Positions 9,790-21,726 of a stretch of 64,000 nt of DNA are shown piece after piece. Made by a program: the position numbers and the translations under genes. The stretch is taken from NCBI GenBank assembly GCA_951804985.1, contig OX638130.1, positions 40,507,955 to 40,571,954 of the forward strand, written 5' to 3'. The notes below the pieces were generated by a model, which searched no databases, was not told the DNA's origin, and saw only the letters and a program-made list of their open reading frames with translations. This DNA comes from Dryomyza anilis (Eukaryota > Arthropoda > Insecta > Diptera > Dryomyzidae). The first letter of the stretch is position 1. Each line of letters opens with the position of its first letter.

Positions 9790-10102
9790 CCGGATTGTTG
9801 ACACAATTGTAGGGGAAAATAAAAATGTACGCCGATATATAAAAGGGCCGTATATAATACACAAAAATCACGGAAATGATCGTTATGTTGTACGGGATGT
9901 AGAGAACTGTTAATTGCCGTATGACGGAGTTATTGAGGCCAATCTCTTAAGAAAATGGTTATTAGTGCGAAATATAGGGGACAAAGATATTAATGTACCA
10001 AGCAATGCCTATGATAGGGATATGGTTATAAGTGACGTTAACATAACTGATGAGACAGGCAATGTCATTGACGGATATTCCGATGAACCCGACGATTTGT
10101 GA
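9790..10102 (+). pseudogene. Gypsy integrase C-terminal region
   Basis: In the last open frame (9914-10,102) and the frame before it, YIKGPYIIHKNHGNDRYVV and LPYDGVIEANLLRKWL resemble the integrase C-terminal domain that ends gypsy polyproteins. The ORF ends at TGA 10,100-10,102 with an acidic tail. A palindrome TTGATCGAGGCCGATCAA at 10,168-10,185, followed by TGTCAGATTGGCCGAG, could mark the following LTR, but no second LTR copy was found to confirm it. Confidence 0.6.
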
Positions 10103-11097
10103 TGACAATTATTTTATTAGATTTAAGTTATTTTTTAATCTAAATTGTGATATATTTTTGTAAGTTATTGATCGAGGCCGATCAATTGTCAGATTGGCCG
10201 AGTTGTAAACATGGGAAAATGGGTCTCTGGATTGGAGTGCTAACGGGGTGGCAAATTTGAATTCGAAACCGAGAAAATAAGACTTTGGCAGCACTTACTA
10301 GCTGTCACCTATTTTTTCCTTCTTCTTAAACAATTGTAAAAATAATGAACACGCGCTTTTATAACGTTTAACGAAAATAATAAAAGTAATCTTAAAAAAA
10401 ATAAAAGAACGGAGTAGCATGGACATTTTTTTTTAATCTCACGTCTATACTAATAAAAATAGATATCTGTAAATTAGATATTCTTCAAGATAATTCCTTG
10501 CAAAATCGAGTGGTATACCCCGTTTTTTTTTATTACTGGTACCCTGTACCGATAATCTTCAATTAAAAATTATCTAACTAAATTTTGTAAAATTATTCGA
10601 GGTAATTTTGAAAAACATTTACTTTACAAATAAAATTATCATTACGTTAAGTAATTATAATTTTTTTTTGTAAATAGCTGGACTTATAAAAGTTGCATTC
10701 CAGTGAAAAAAAAAGTTTGTTTTATAATAATTCAAAAATAAGTATATTCAAATTCGCATATCTATTGAAATTGTTTTACTTTTTTAATATGTAATACAAT
10801 ATTATGAAGATGTGGTTGTTCTTCTTACGTGGTATAAATTTGGTTTCAGTTTAGTTAGAAATAGATCGTTTATACACATTTTTGTACAACACAATTTTTG
10901 AATTTTTTCTGAAATATACTTCTCTTTGGAAAACTATAGAATGGAATTGGTAAAAGTTATTTACATAAAAAAGAGTTTTTATTCTTCAATTTATCTATAA
11001 CATGAAAAGCAAAAAAAAAATGAAGAATTCTCTAAAGTTACTTTATGAGGCTTATGCGCGCTTTTTTATCGATTTTTTCCCAACGTCCGGCGCGCAT
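10103..11097. other. No gene; possible LTR remnant at the left end
   Basis: 10,160-10,440 may be the 3' LTR of the deleted gypsy element at 8.6-10.1 kb, but the paired copy is absent. The rest is AT-rich sequence with homopolymer runs and nothing recognisable. Confidence 0.4.
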
Positions 11098-11184
11098 ATA
11101 AAGATTTGCCAGAGGAGCTGTGGCAGGAGCGTGTATTTGAAGACTGTTTCTTATCAGAGGAACGCTTGTATTTAGAGCACAGTT
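11098..11184 (+). pseudogene. Short coding-like remnant, unknown family
   Basis: A short frame reads KDLPEELWQERVFEDCFLSE, then a few more residues and TAA. Its composition is protein-like and unlike the AT-rich surroundings, but there is no start and no recognisable domain. It could be the C-terminal scrap of a transposon or host protein. Confidence 0.25.
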
Positions 11185-11304
11185 AACTACGGTAACTATT
11201 GTGCAAGAAGAGTCTCCCCAAATGGTATCACGCTAATATTTTTGCTAAATCTCCCTTTTCTAGATAAGAAAAAAGATACAAATTGTACATTAGGAAAACA
11301 GGCC

Positions 11305-11490
11305 ATGAAATATTGTTTATATGCAGGACTTGCATGAAATATCGTCGCAGACCATATAATCAAACAACAGTGCCTTAACCACCGCATGCACATAAGATTT
11401 ACTGGTAAACCTTTCCTGAGTGTTCGGGCGTCCACACCCAACAGCTAACTTCCGGTTCTTCAATACCCTCATCAGAAACAATAGTAACCA
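11305..11490. repeat. Unknown dispersed repeat, copy 2
   Basis: Matches the split copy at 7357-7684 and is continuous across the position where that copy carries a MITE. It is itself interrupted on its right by the element starting at 11,491. Confidence 0.75.
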
Positions 11491-12234
11491 CACTCTAAAA
11501 AATATTGTAATATTACTACTATAAATTTCACGCTATTTTTGGTGATATGCTAAAATAAGCATTGTAAAAACAGCTGCAGAGCGTGTTTTTGAAATTTACG
11601 CTATAAATAGTGCGTTATTAATAATTTAATGAAATTCGCATAATTTGTGTCGCTACTTCCGTGAGTTTTTTTCACAAAACGTTGAAAGTATCGTATTTTT
11701 TCGCTCACAAACATGTACCTCTGAACAAAAGTAGATACACATATTGTCATTTGATAGCTTTTTCCTAAAAGGTATTAAGAATTAAAACATATAAATGAAG
11801 TAATTTAGTTTATGTTATTTTATTTAGTGCTGTAATGTGAATTAATCTAACGATACAGTTATGCAAGAGATTCGAAATTTCTATAGCTTCACAAATCAAC
11901 TCCACAGCTGAAGTGACCATGCGACTGCACTGGATGTGACATGTCGTCAACATGTCGAGATTTCTGGATGCATTTGCGTCAGAATGTTATTCACTTTGCA
12001 ATATTAATTAAAAGTGAATTAAAAATGTCTATGCAAATCGACATAAATTTACAATTTAGTATTCACTCATTCCCTGAAAATAGTGATAAGTTTTTTTGAG
12101 TACCAAGTAAATACTAGCTTTTTTGTGTCATTTTCTAGCGAGAAATAACGCTACATAAAAAGTTATTATTTTAAGCACTTTTAGCGTAATTTTTTTGTAT
12201 TTCATTGTGACGGGATTTTTTTTTTGTTAGAGTG
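11491..12234. mobile_element. MITE-like element with CACTCTAA termini
   Basis: About 744 bp. The left end CACTCTAAAAAATA and the inverse of the right end (CACTCTAACAAAAA) form terminal inverted repeats of about 14 bp with two mismatches. Left flank AGTAACCA and right flank AGTAAAAACCA suggest a degenerate target duplication. AGCGTTAT/ACGCTA-type motifs recur near both ends. No transposase is encoded. Boundaries are my reading and not confirmed by a second copy. Confidence 0.5.
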
Positions 12235-13697
12235 CAGTAAAAACCATCTCTTCAGGATCACCCATCATCAGCTATTCTTCATCCCAAATTCTTTAACGAT
12301 ATACATAAAAAATAACTCGAAAGTCTAATTCAATTGTTTCTCACGTTTAATATTTATTTTAATATTAAATTTGTACAAACATGTACCAAAAATTTTAAAA
12401 TAAAAATTTGTTGTGGTTATTACAACATTAATAATTTCCTAAACTATTTAAATTATAAAAATATGAATAGTTAAATAATAATTTGAAACATAAAATTATA
12501 CATTTATTTTTGTTTTGTAGTTAATTTAATTTTTGTTTATACTGCCACTGAAGCGTTCACAAATAAAATCAAAATTGAAAAGAGAACATCATTTGTTAAA
12601 AGAGAAAAATCTATTCACATTTCAAAAGAAAAAAAAAAACTACTAATAAAATTACAGAAAAAACTCTTCGTCGTCTCACCAGGGCAAGCTATTGTAATAA
12701 AAATCAAAAAATATAGCGTATATTTTTATTTTTTTTTATTTAAAAATATCGTCGTTGTGTTTTTAAACAACTTTTCAGGAGAGCCAAAACACGTGTTTAT
12801 TTGAACGCAATGGATCTTTTCTCAAATGTTAAAATTTTATAATTTTCTTTACGTAATCTTTGAGTATTTCGTGAAAATTATTAAAACGCAATCCATTGCA
12901 ATGCTATAAACCATTTTAAAAATTGTCTACACATAAGGACATTTGTTTTCGAATTTTATATAAAATATATTTCAAACACTACACAAAACTATTTTTTCAA
13001 GTACACGGATAGAAAAGATTTGTTTGAATATGTTTGAATGTAATTAAAAAATAATACGAAATTACCTTACATGTATTACGTATGAAGTGAAATTATATTA
13101 TAATAAAAATTGAATTTATTTTTGTTCAGATTGTAATAACATATTACTACGTATAAACATTTTATATATTGACCAGCAGAATCTGTCAAACTTACCATAA
13201 ATATTTTACAATACAAACATCAAATATTAATTGCATTTGTATATACTATTTTTTGTCAGTTTATTTGGTTATAACTATGTTTCAAAACAAACATAAAATG
13301 CTATTTAAATCTAATAATAACGTATGTTCGTAACGCTCGTCTTCATTCGGTTAGTTATCGACGGACGATGTTGGCAACGTTTTTCGCATTTTCTATCTAT
13401 GTCTATTTTGTCGTCGTTAGAAGAATGATTGGTACTTTTAAATATACTGATGTTTGAAAACAAACAAAAAAATTAAATTAGATGCAAATAAAAGTATTCC
13501 TGCTACATTCTTCTTGTATAAGAAGTTGACACTCGGTGACCGCCATTTTCTGCATACGTGGCTTTTTTTAATTCGTTGAGAAAACATGTTCTTATCAGTA
13601 ATAATTTTGTCATATGTAAATTTTAAAAATATACAAATTGTGTTACAAAAGGAATAATTTGTAACAAATAAAATAACAGTATATAATTTAATAGTGC
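12235..13697. other. AT-rich sequence, no gene seen
   Basis: Long A/T-rich tract with homopolymers. No domain, RNA gene or repeat boundary was recognised. It runs directly into the pentanucleotide array. Confidence 0.55.
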
Positions 13698-16600
13698 AAT
13701 TTAATTTAATTTAATTTAATTTAATTTAATTTAATTTAATTTAATTTAATTTAATTTAATTTAATTTAATTTAATTTAATTTAATTTAATTTAATTTAAT
13801 TTAATTTAATTTAATTTAATTTAATTTAATTTAATTTAATTTAATTTAATTTAATTTAATTTAATTTAATTTAATTTAATTTAATTTAATTTAATTTAAT
13901 TTAATTTAATTTAATTTAATTTAATTTAATTTAATTTAATTTAATTTAATTTAATTTAATTTAATTTAATTTAATTTAATTTAATTTAATTTAATTTAAT
14001 TTAATTTAATTTAATTTAATTTAATTTAATTTAATTTAATTTAATTTAATTTAATTTAATTTAATTTAATTTAATTTAATTTAATTTAATTTAATTTAAT
14101 TTAATTTAATTTAATTTAATTTAATTTAATTTAATTTAATTTAATTTAATTTAATTTAATTTAATTTAATTTAATTTAATTTAATTTAATTTAATTTAAT
14201 TTAATTTAATTTAATTTAATTTAATTTAATTTAATTTAATTTAATTTAATTTAATTTAATTTAATTTAATTTAATTTAATTTAATTTAATTTAATTTAAT
14301 TTAATTTAATTTAATTTAATTTAATTTAATTTAATTTAATTTAATTTAATTTAATTTAATTTAATTTAATTTAATTTAATTTAATTTAATTTAATTTAAT
14401 TTAATTTAATTTAATTTAATTTAATTTAATTTAATTTAATTTAATTTAATTTAATTTAATTTAATTTAATTTAATTTAATTTAATTTAATTTAATTTAAT
14501 TTAATTTAATTTAATTTAATTTAATTTAATTTAATTTAATTTAATTTAATTTAATTTAATTTAATTTAATTTAATTTAATTTAATTTAATTTAATTTAAT
14601 TTAATTTAATTTAATTTAATTTAATTTAATTTAATTTAATTTAATTTAATTTAATTTAATTTAATTTAATTTAATTTAATTTAATTTAATTTAATTTAAT
14701 TTAATTTAATTTAATTTAATTTAATTTAATTTAATTTAATTTAATTTAATTTAATTTAATTTAATTTAATTTAATTTAATTTAATTTAATTTAATTTAAT
14801 TTAATTTAATTTAATTTAATTTAATTTAATTTAATTTAATTTAATTTAATTTAATTTAATTTAATTTAATTTAATTTAATTTAATTTAATTTAATTTAAT
14901 TTAATTTAATTTAATTTAATTTAATTTAATTTAATTTAATTTAATTTAATTTAATTTAATTTAATTTAATTTAATTTAATTTAATTTAATTTAATTTAAT
15001 TTAATTTAATTTAATTTAATTTAATTTAATTTAATTTAATTTAATTTAATTTAATTTAATTTAATTTAATTTAATTTAATTTAATTTAATTTAATTTAAT
15101 TTAATTTAATTTAATTTAATTTAATTTAATTTAATTTAATTTAATTTAATTTAATTTAATTTAATTTAATTTAATTTAATTTAATTTAATTTAATTTAAT
15201 TTAATTTAATTTAATTTAATTTAATTTAATTTAATTTAATTTAATTTAATTTAATTTAATTTAATTTAATTTAATTTAATTTAATTTAATTTAATTTAAT
15301 TTAATTTAATTTAATTTAATTTAATTTAATTTAATTTAATTTAATTTAATTTAATTTAATTTAATTTAATTTAATTTAATTTAATTTAATTTAATTTAAT
15401 TTAATTTAATTTAATTTAATTTAATTTAATTTAATTTAATTTAATTTAATTTAATTTAATTTAATTTAATTTAATTTAATTTAATTTAATTTAATTTAAT
15501 TTAATTTAATTTAATTTAATTTAATTTAATTTAATTTAATTTAATTTAATTTAATTTAATTTAATTTAATTTAATTTAATTTAATTTAATTTAATTTAAT
15601 TTAATTTAATTTAATTTAATTTAATTTAATTTAATTTAATTTAATTTAATTTAATTTAATTTAATTTAATTTAATTTAATTTAATTTAATTTAATTTAAT
15701 TTAATTTAATTTAATTTAATTTAATTTAATTTAATTTAATTTAATTTAATTTAATTTAATTTAATTTAATTTAATTTAATTTAATTTAATTTAATTTAAT
15801 TTAATTTAATTTAATTTAATTTAATTTAATTTAATTTAATTTAATTTAATTTAATTTAATTTAATTTAATTTAATTTAATTTAATTTAATTTAATTTAAT
15901 TTAATTTAATTTAATTTAATTTAATTTAATTTAATTTAATTTAATTTAATTTAATTTAATTTAATTTAATTTAATTTAATTTAATTTAATTTAATTTAAT
16001 TTAATTTAATTTAATTTAATTTAATTTAATTTAATTTAATTTAATTTAATTTAATTTAATTTAATTTAATTTAATTTAATTTAATTTAATTTAATTTAAT
16101 TTAATTTAATTTAATTTAATTTAATTTAATTTAATTTAATTTAATTTAATTTAATTTAATTTAATTTAATTTAATTTAATTTAATTTAATTTAATTTAAT
16201 TTAATTTAATTTAATTTAATTTAATTTAATTTAATTTAATTTAATTTAATTTAATTTAATTTAATTTAATTTAATTTAATTTAATTTAATTTAATTTAAT
16301 TTAATTTAATTTAATTTAATTTAATTTAATTTAATTTAATTTAATTTAATTTAATTTAATTTAATTTAATTTAATTTAATTTAATTTAATTTAATTTAAT
16401 TTAATTTAATTTAATTTAATTTAATTTAATTTAATTTAATTTAATTTAATTTAATTTAATTTAATTTAATTTAATTTAATTTAATTTAATTTAATTTAAT
16501 TTAATTTAATTTAATTTAATTTAATTTAATTTAATTTAATTTAATTTAATTTAATTTAATTTAATTTAATTTAATTTAATTTAATTTAATTTAATTTAAT

Positions 16601-17930
16601 TTAATTTAATTTAATTTAATTTAATTTAATTTAATTTAATTTAATTTAATTTAATTTAATTTAATTTAATTTAATTTAATTTAATTTAATTTAATTTAAT
16701 TTAATTTAATTTAATTTAATTTAATTTAATTTAATTTAATTTAATTTAATTTAATTTAATTTAATTTAATTTAATTTAATTTAATTTAATTTAATTTAAT
16801 TTAATTTAATTTAATTTAATTTAATTTAATTTAATTTAATTTAATTTAATTTAATTTAATTTAATTTAATTTAATTTAATTTAATTTAATTTAATTTAAT
16901 TTAATTTAATTTAATTTAATTTAATTTAATTTAATTTAATTTAATTTAATTTAATTTAATTTAATTTAATTTAATTTAATTTAATTTAATTTAATTTAAT
17001 TTAATTTAATTTAATTTAATTTAATTTAATTTAATTTAATTTAATTTAATTTAATTTAATTTAATTTAATTTAATTTAATTTAATTTAATTTAATTTAAT
17101 TTAATTTAATTTAATTTAATTTAATTTAATTTAATTTAATTTAATTTAATTTAATTTAATTTAATTTAATTTAATTTAATTTAATTTAATTTAATTTAAT
17201 TTAATTTAATTTAATTTAATTTAATTTAATTTAATTTAATTTAATTTAATTTAATTTAATTTAATTTAATTTAATTTAATTTAATTTAATTTAATTTAAT
17301 TTAATTTAATTTAATTTAATTTAATTTAATTTAATTTAATTTAATTTAATTTAATTTAATTTAATTTAATTTAATTTAATTTAATTTAATTTAATTTAAT
17401 TTAATTTAATTTAATTTAATTTAATTTAATTTAATTTAATTTAATTTAATTTAATTTAATTTAATTTAATTTAATTTAATTTAATTTAATTTAATTTAAT
17501 TTAATTTAATTTAATTTAATTTAATTTAATTTAATTTAATTTAATTTAATTTAATTTAATTTAATTTAATTTAATTTAATTTAATTTAATTTAATTTAAT
17601 TTAATTTAATTTAATTTAATTTAATTTAATTTAATTTAATTTAATTTAATTTAATTTAATTTAATTTAATTTAATTTAATTTAATTTAATTTAATTTAAT
17701 TTAATTTAATTTAATTTAATTTAATTTAATTTAATTTAATTTAATTTAATTTAATTTAATTTAATTTAATTTAATTTAATTTAATTTAATTTAATTTAAT
17801 TTAATTTAATTTAATTTAATTTAATTTAATTTAATTTAATTTAATTTAATTTAATTTAATTTAATTTAGTTTAATTTAATTTAATTTAATTTAATTTAAT
17901 TTAGTTTAATTTAATTTAATTTAATTTAAT
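13698..17930. repeat. 4.2 kb pentanucleotide array (TTAAT)n
   Basis: About 846 tandem copies of the 5-bp unit TTAAT (equivalently AATTT) over 4,233 bp. I see no deviation until the right edge, where A-to-G changes occur at 17,869 and 17,904. Such uniformity is typical of simple-sequence satellite DNA in flies. The exact copy number depends on the assembly. Confidence 0.98.
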
Positions 17931-17956
17931 TGATACTGACTGGTTTTCTAAAAATA

Positions 17957-18096
17957 TTCAGCCTAACCAATAAACGATGTAATGTCGACTTTAAAGAAAT
18001 TAACAGCTTTTTGACAAATATATATTAGAGAAAATTGTCGGAAAAGCTGATACTATCTTTAGAGTCAACTTTATTTCGTTTATTGGTTAGGCTGAT
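17957..18096. mobile_element. Small foldback element beside the satellite
   Basis: About 140 bp with inverted ends of about 34 bp. CAGCCTAACCAATAAACGA at 17,959-17,977 recurs inverted as TCGTTTATTGGTTAGGCTG near 18,076-18,094, and the similarity extends inward (GTCGACTTTA versus inverted AGTCAACTTTA). No coding potential. Probably a MITE or palindromic remnant; no clear target duplication. Confidence 0.6.
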
Positions 18097-18133
18097 TGTG
18101 TTTCTATTTTCAAACAGAATTCGGCATTTTTAT

Positions 18134-18300
18134 TGAAGGAACCCGAGTACATAAATTATAACTGCTCTTGTCTGATGTTTTGAAGTAAAATGAAATTTAT
18201 TTTTCAGAAAATTTCTAAATTAAATAAAACAAATTCAATGAATAAAAGATTCTTAATACTAATTATTTATCAAGTATTTGTTGCAAAGTATATTAATACA
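18134..18300 (-). repeat. 3' LTR of copia element
   Basis: About 167 bp. Its two ends match the remnant at 26,131-26,186. Inside the element it is bordered by a polypurine tract (minus-strand TTGTTGAGAAGGGGA, 18,301-18,316), as expected for a 3' LTR. Confidence 0.75.
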
Positions 18301-18341
18301 ATTCCCCTTCTCAACAATTATTTGATTCAGCTAAATATAAA

Positions 18342-18725
18342 TTAATTAACAAAATGATTTAACAAATTATGAAATTTTGGAGCTGGTAACGTCTTCGTCA
18401 ATAAATCCGCAACCATGTTTTCCGTCGGACAATATTGTAATTTAATTATACCATCATTTTTGATGTAATGGTAGCGCACGTCAATATGTTTAGTTCGTGA
18501 ACTGAATTTCGGATTAGTTACCATGTGGATGCAGCTCTGATTGTCCTCATACATTGTAATGGGATACTTGTTGGTTATTTCCATGTCATTAAGCAATTGC
18601 ACTAGCCACAACAGTTCCTTTGCAGCAATCGATGCTGCAAAAACTCGGCTTCCGTAGATGATAACGCTACTGTTGTTTGTTTCATCGATGACCATGAGAT
18701 GATACAGCTTCCAAGCTTAAAAATA
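18342..18725 (-). pseudogene. copia RNase H domain
   Basis: The minus-strand frame 18,342-18,695 encodes the copia-type RNase H C-terminal half: AAKELLWLVQLLNDM, YEDNQSCIHMVTNP, TKHIDVRYHYIKN and MVADLLTKTLP. All are standard motifs, including the Asp of EDNQS and the TKHIDVRYH block. The upstream part, with the first catalytic Asp, is frameshifted or lost at the boundary with the insert at about 18,735. Confidence 0.88.
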
Positions 18726-18734
18726 AATCCACTT

Positions 18735-19590
18735 GTACACAGAAAAAAAAGTTTTTATGAATTTGTTCATCAATTTTATGAATTTTTCTTTATTACTCAA
18801 CCAATGACCAAATTCATCCAATTTATGAATCGTTCATAAATTGGATGAAAAAGTTCATAATATTAATGAACGGTTTCATAATATTTATGAAAAAATTCAT
18901 GGTATTTATGAAACTATTTAAAAATAAAAAAAACAATTTTTTTCATTTTCTTATATTACTCTTATATTTTATTATATTACTTTTTTATTTTATTTTATTC
19001 TTTTAATTTATTTATTTTTGTAACTACTTACATATTATTTTATATATACTCTTACTGTTGCTGCTATTTGTTGTTGCCAGATGTTAAGTACCTGCTGAGC
19101 ACGTTTCTTTGGAGTTGTAAACAACAAATGAAACGATTCGGTCTATTTGTACGAAATGACATACAAATAATAAATACTAAGAACTGTATATGCTATCATC
19201 GACTATCGAGCGCGTCGCGACGAGCTGTCAAAATAATCACTGTGCGTCATGCGGCATGACGCGTCAGTAAAATAAAAATATCTATTTTTAGAATTGTCAA
19301 AAGTTGCATGTCACACATACACGATCATACACACATACTCAAATACCTACCTACTTTGTGTTGTATTTTCTATACTCCTTTTGCTGCACTGTTTTTTTAT
19401 TTTTCAGTATCGCCTTTGTGCTCGGTTGAATTGCACGTGACGTGGAGGTTGCGCTGCTTTGCCTCAAAACATTAATATGAATACCTCAATGAACGCAATT
19501 CATAACAATTATGAACGCGTTTATTATATCAATTTCGCTCAAATTTTGCGATTCGTATATACGAAGAATAGTTCATAAATAGAATGATTT
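18735..19590. mobile_element. Unidentified about 850-bp insert with TTCATAA motif clusters
   Basis: It separates copia RNase H from copia RT. Both ends are crowded with TTCATAA/TTATGAA-type heptamers, with at least ten within 18,755-18,915 and several within 19,480-19,590. It contains a perfect palindrome at 18,813-18,849, arms TTCATCCAATTTATGAA around TCG. The centre is unremarkable with no transposase. Motif clusters near both ends resemble subterminal transposase-binding sites of hAT-like DNA transposons, but terminal repeats and a target duplication were not clear. Confidence 0.55.
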
Positions 19591-20165
19591 CATGATGCAA
19601 CTGGAAACTTCCATCCAAATTTCTCTCTATTTGAATTCCCAGAAATGTTTAAATATCACCCAAATTCTTAATTTCAGGGCTTCGTAAAGTGCATTTATGT
19701 ATGAATTATTTGGAGCACATGCCAGGATATCATCGACATATACTAAAGCATATGTGATCCCATCTACCATTTTCCTTTTGTAGAGACATGTGTCTGCTAT
19801 GCACTGCTGAAATTCCTCGGCTTTTAATATGCTGCTCAGCTTGTCATATCATGCTTTGTCTGCCTGTTTTAACCCATATATCGAACGATGTAATTTACAT
19901 ACAATATTCTCTGACCCCATCTGAACGAAACCGGGTTGGTCCATAAATATGTCTTCACAGAGATCTGCATTTAAAAATGCGGTTTGTCACCAAGATGTTG
20001 GGCAGCTAAATTTTTACTTGCCGCTACAGCTAACAGCGTTTGTACAGTGGTATAATTTCCAACTGAAGCAAATGTTTCATCGTAGTCCTCACCAAATCTC
20101 TGAGTATATCCTTTGGCTACCAACCTAGCTTTGTAATTTGGTTTACTCAAGGATCTGTCCTTCAA
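19591..20165 (-). pseudogene. copia reverse transcriptase
   Basis: The minus strand encodes the conserved copia RT order: [20 protein letters not shown] near 20,060-20,140, an [12 protein letters not shown] block, [16 protein letters not shown] near 19,930, CKLHRSIYGLKQADKA, the active site ALVYVDDILACAP near 19,740, and a FQLH block near 19,600. There is an in-frame TGA after QADKA and a frame change near 19,975. The domain is cut by the insert on its C-terminal side. Confidence 0.88.
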
Positions 20166-20650
20166 TTAAAACACGCACATGCAACCCACAGTCTTCTTTC
20201 CATCTGGTAACTTTATGAGAGACCATGTCTTATTCTTAGATAATGACAGCATTTCTTTTTCCGCAGCCCTTCGCCAGTTCATATCTTCCTCTTGCTTAAG
20301 TGATACCAAGTGAATTTGGAACAAAATGTACTTGCGTATCACTTGTACGTATGTAATTATAATTGACAGGAGCTTTGTTCCGCAGTCTCTCCGATCGACG
20401 AATGCCTTGAATATCATCAGTGTGGTCTTTTTCTGCAGATTCAAAACCATCAACTTCTTCGTTATCTTCAACTTCTACACCTCTTGGTAAGCTTCCATGC
20501 ATTTGAATTAAATCAACTGGAATCGTTTGATTTGCATCAGTTTGATTTTTGACGGCTGATTCATGCTTTGACGACTCGTTAAATTTAACATCATTAGATA
20601 TGATTTCTAGACTACATTTCTGCAGTATTCAGTAGCTTTTTGTTTTTTCA
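20166..20650 (-). pseudogene. copia linker between integrase and RT
   Basis: Two overlapping minus-strand frames (20,166-20,471 and 20,296-20,502) encode the RRSERLRNKAPVNYNYI segment and AAEKEMLSLSKNKTWSLIKL, which begins the copia RT core. RRSxR followed by the WxxAxxxEM-type motif is the usual transition from integrase tail to RT. A frameshift separates them. The LINE insertion cuts the upstream side at about 20,650. Confidence 0.75.
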
Positions 20651-21061
20651 GCGTATTGATTGATTGCTTGATTGATTGAAGGAGGGGGGGAAAACCCCTC
20701 TGTGCATAGCACAGAGTACATCTAGGCCACAAAGTTTGCCCGTTGTGACCCCTCAGATCATGAGTCGTCTGTAATGTGTTGTAGCTGTTATGTTACTCAG
20801 TGGAGTTTAGAAATGCCGTGGATTTGACAAATTTTCTTAGTACTTTCCAGTCCAAGCTTCCCAGTTGTTTCAATGATGAAATAAGCGGAGCTCCAAAGTG
20901 GATGAATCTAAGTCTGGCAAATGCCGGGCAGTGACACAAGTAGTGTTCAAGCGTCTCTGTCTCTTCATCACAGGCCTTTTGCAGAAGTAAGAGTCGACTC
21001 TTCCCAATTTGAAAAGATGACCTCTTAGCTCATTATGGCCCGTGGGGATGCCTGTATTGCG

Positions 21062-21600
21062 TTAGAATTTTGTTTGTTTTGGATTTGTTTGGGGGGCCCC
21101 ATAGCCATTTAGTTGCCCTTCCCATGATGTTTTGTGAAGTCGATAAGCCCATGAGCTTATCTCGTTTTTTAGAAATTCGAAAGGTCTGCCGGTTATGACT
21201 GAGATTGTGTCCATTTCTGATCCATTTCTCGCCAATTCGTCGGCTATTTCGTTCCCCTCAATGCTACAGTGTCCTGGGACCCAGATAATGGCCACAGTGT
21301 TAACAAGAAAGAGCCTCTTTACATTGTAGAACCACTCTGGATTTTACCTTATCGGTGGATAAAGCTCTAATGGCTGTCTGAGAAAATTTTAATACACTTG
21401 TCTACACAGTGAGTGCTTTGTATAAATTTTGCCCCTTCTGTTATAGCCACTACTTCCGACTGAAAATCGGTGTTGTGGTCATGCAGAGGAAGGCTTTCTT
21501 TTGCAGAAAAAGCTTCACAGAAAAAGCCTGCTCCAGTGTGACCGTTTAGTTTTGATCCGTCAGTGTAGAGGTGGATCCCCGGATTGCTAGACAATACCTG
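21062..21600 (-). pseudogene. LINE RNase H domain
   Basis: Two minus-strand frames. 21,367-21,594 holds IHLYTDGSKLNGHTGAGF, the first catalytic Asp block, and a SEVVAI helix with the Glu. 21,062-21,295 holds IIWVPGHCSIEGNEIADELA, the HxxxxGNExAD catalytic block. A stop or frame change lies near 21,300-21,370. RNase H C-terminal to RT is typical of I and LOA LINEs. Confidence 0.88.
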
Positions 21601-21726
21601 ACCGTTGTTCCATTCCTCCTTAGTCGGGAAAGCGAACTTTGCGGCGGTATGATTTGTTTTCTCCGGAGTTCCAATTACCTGTAGAAACAGTATTAGGAAT
21701 TGAGTTAATTAGGGTTTGGTGATTGG

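Noticed and set aside
10160..10440. Defined 3' LTR for the 8.6-10.1 kb element
   Set aside because: Plausible by position and palindrome, but no second LTR copy was found, so boundaries cannot be supported.
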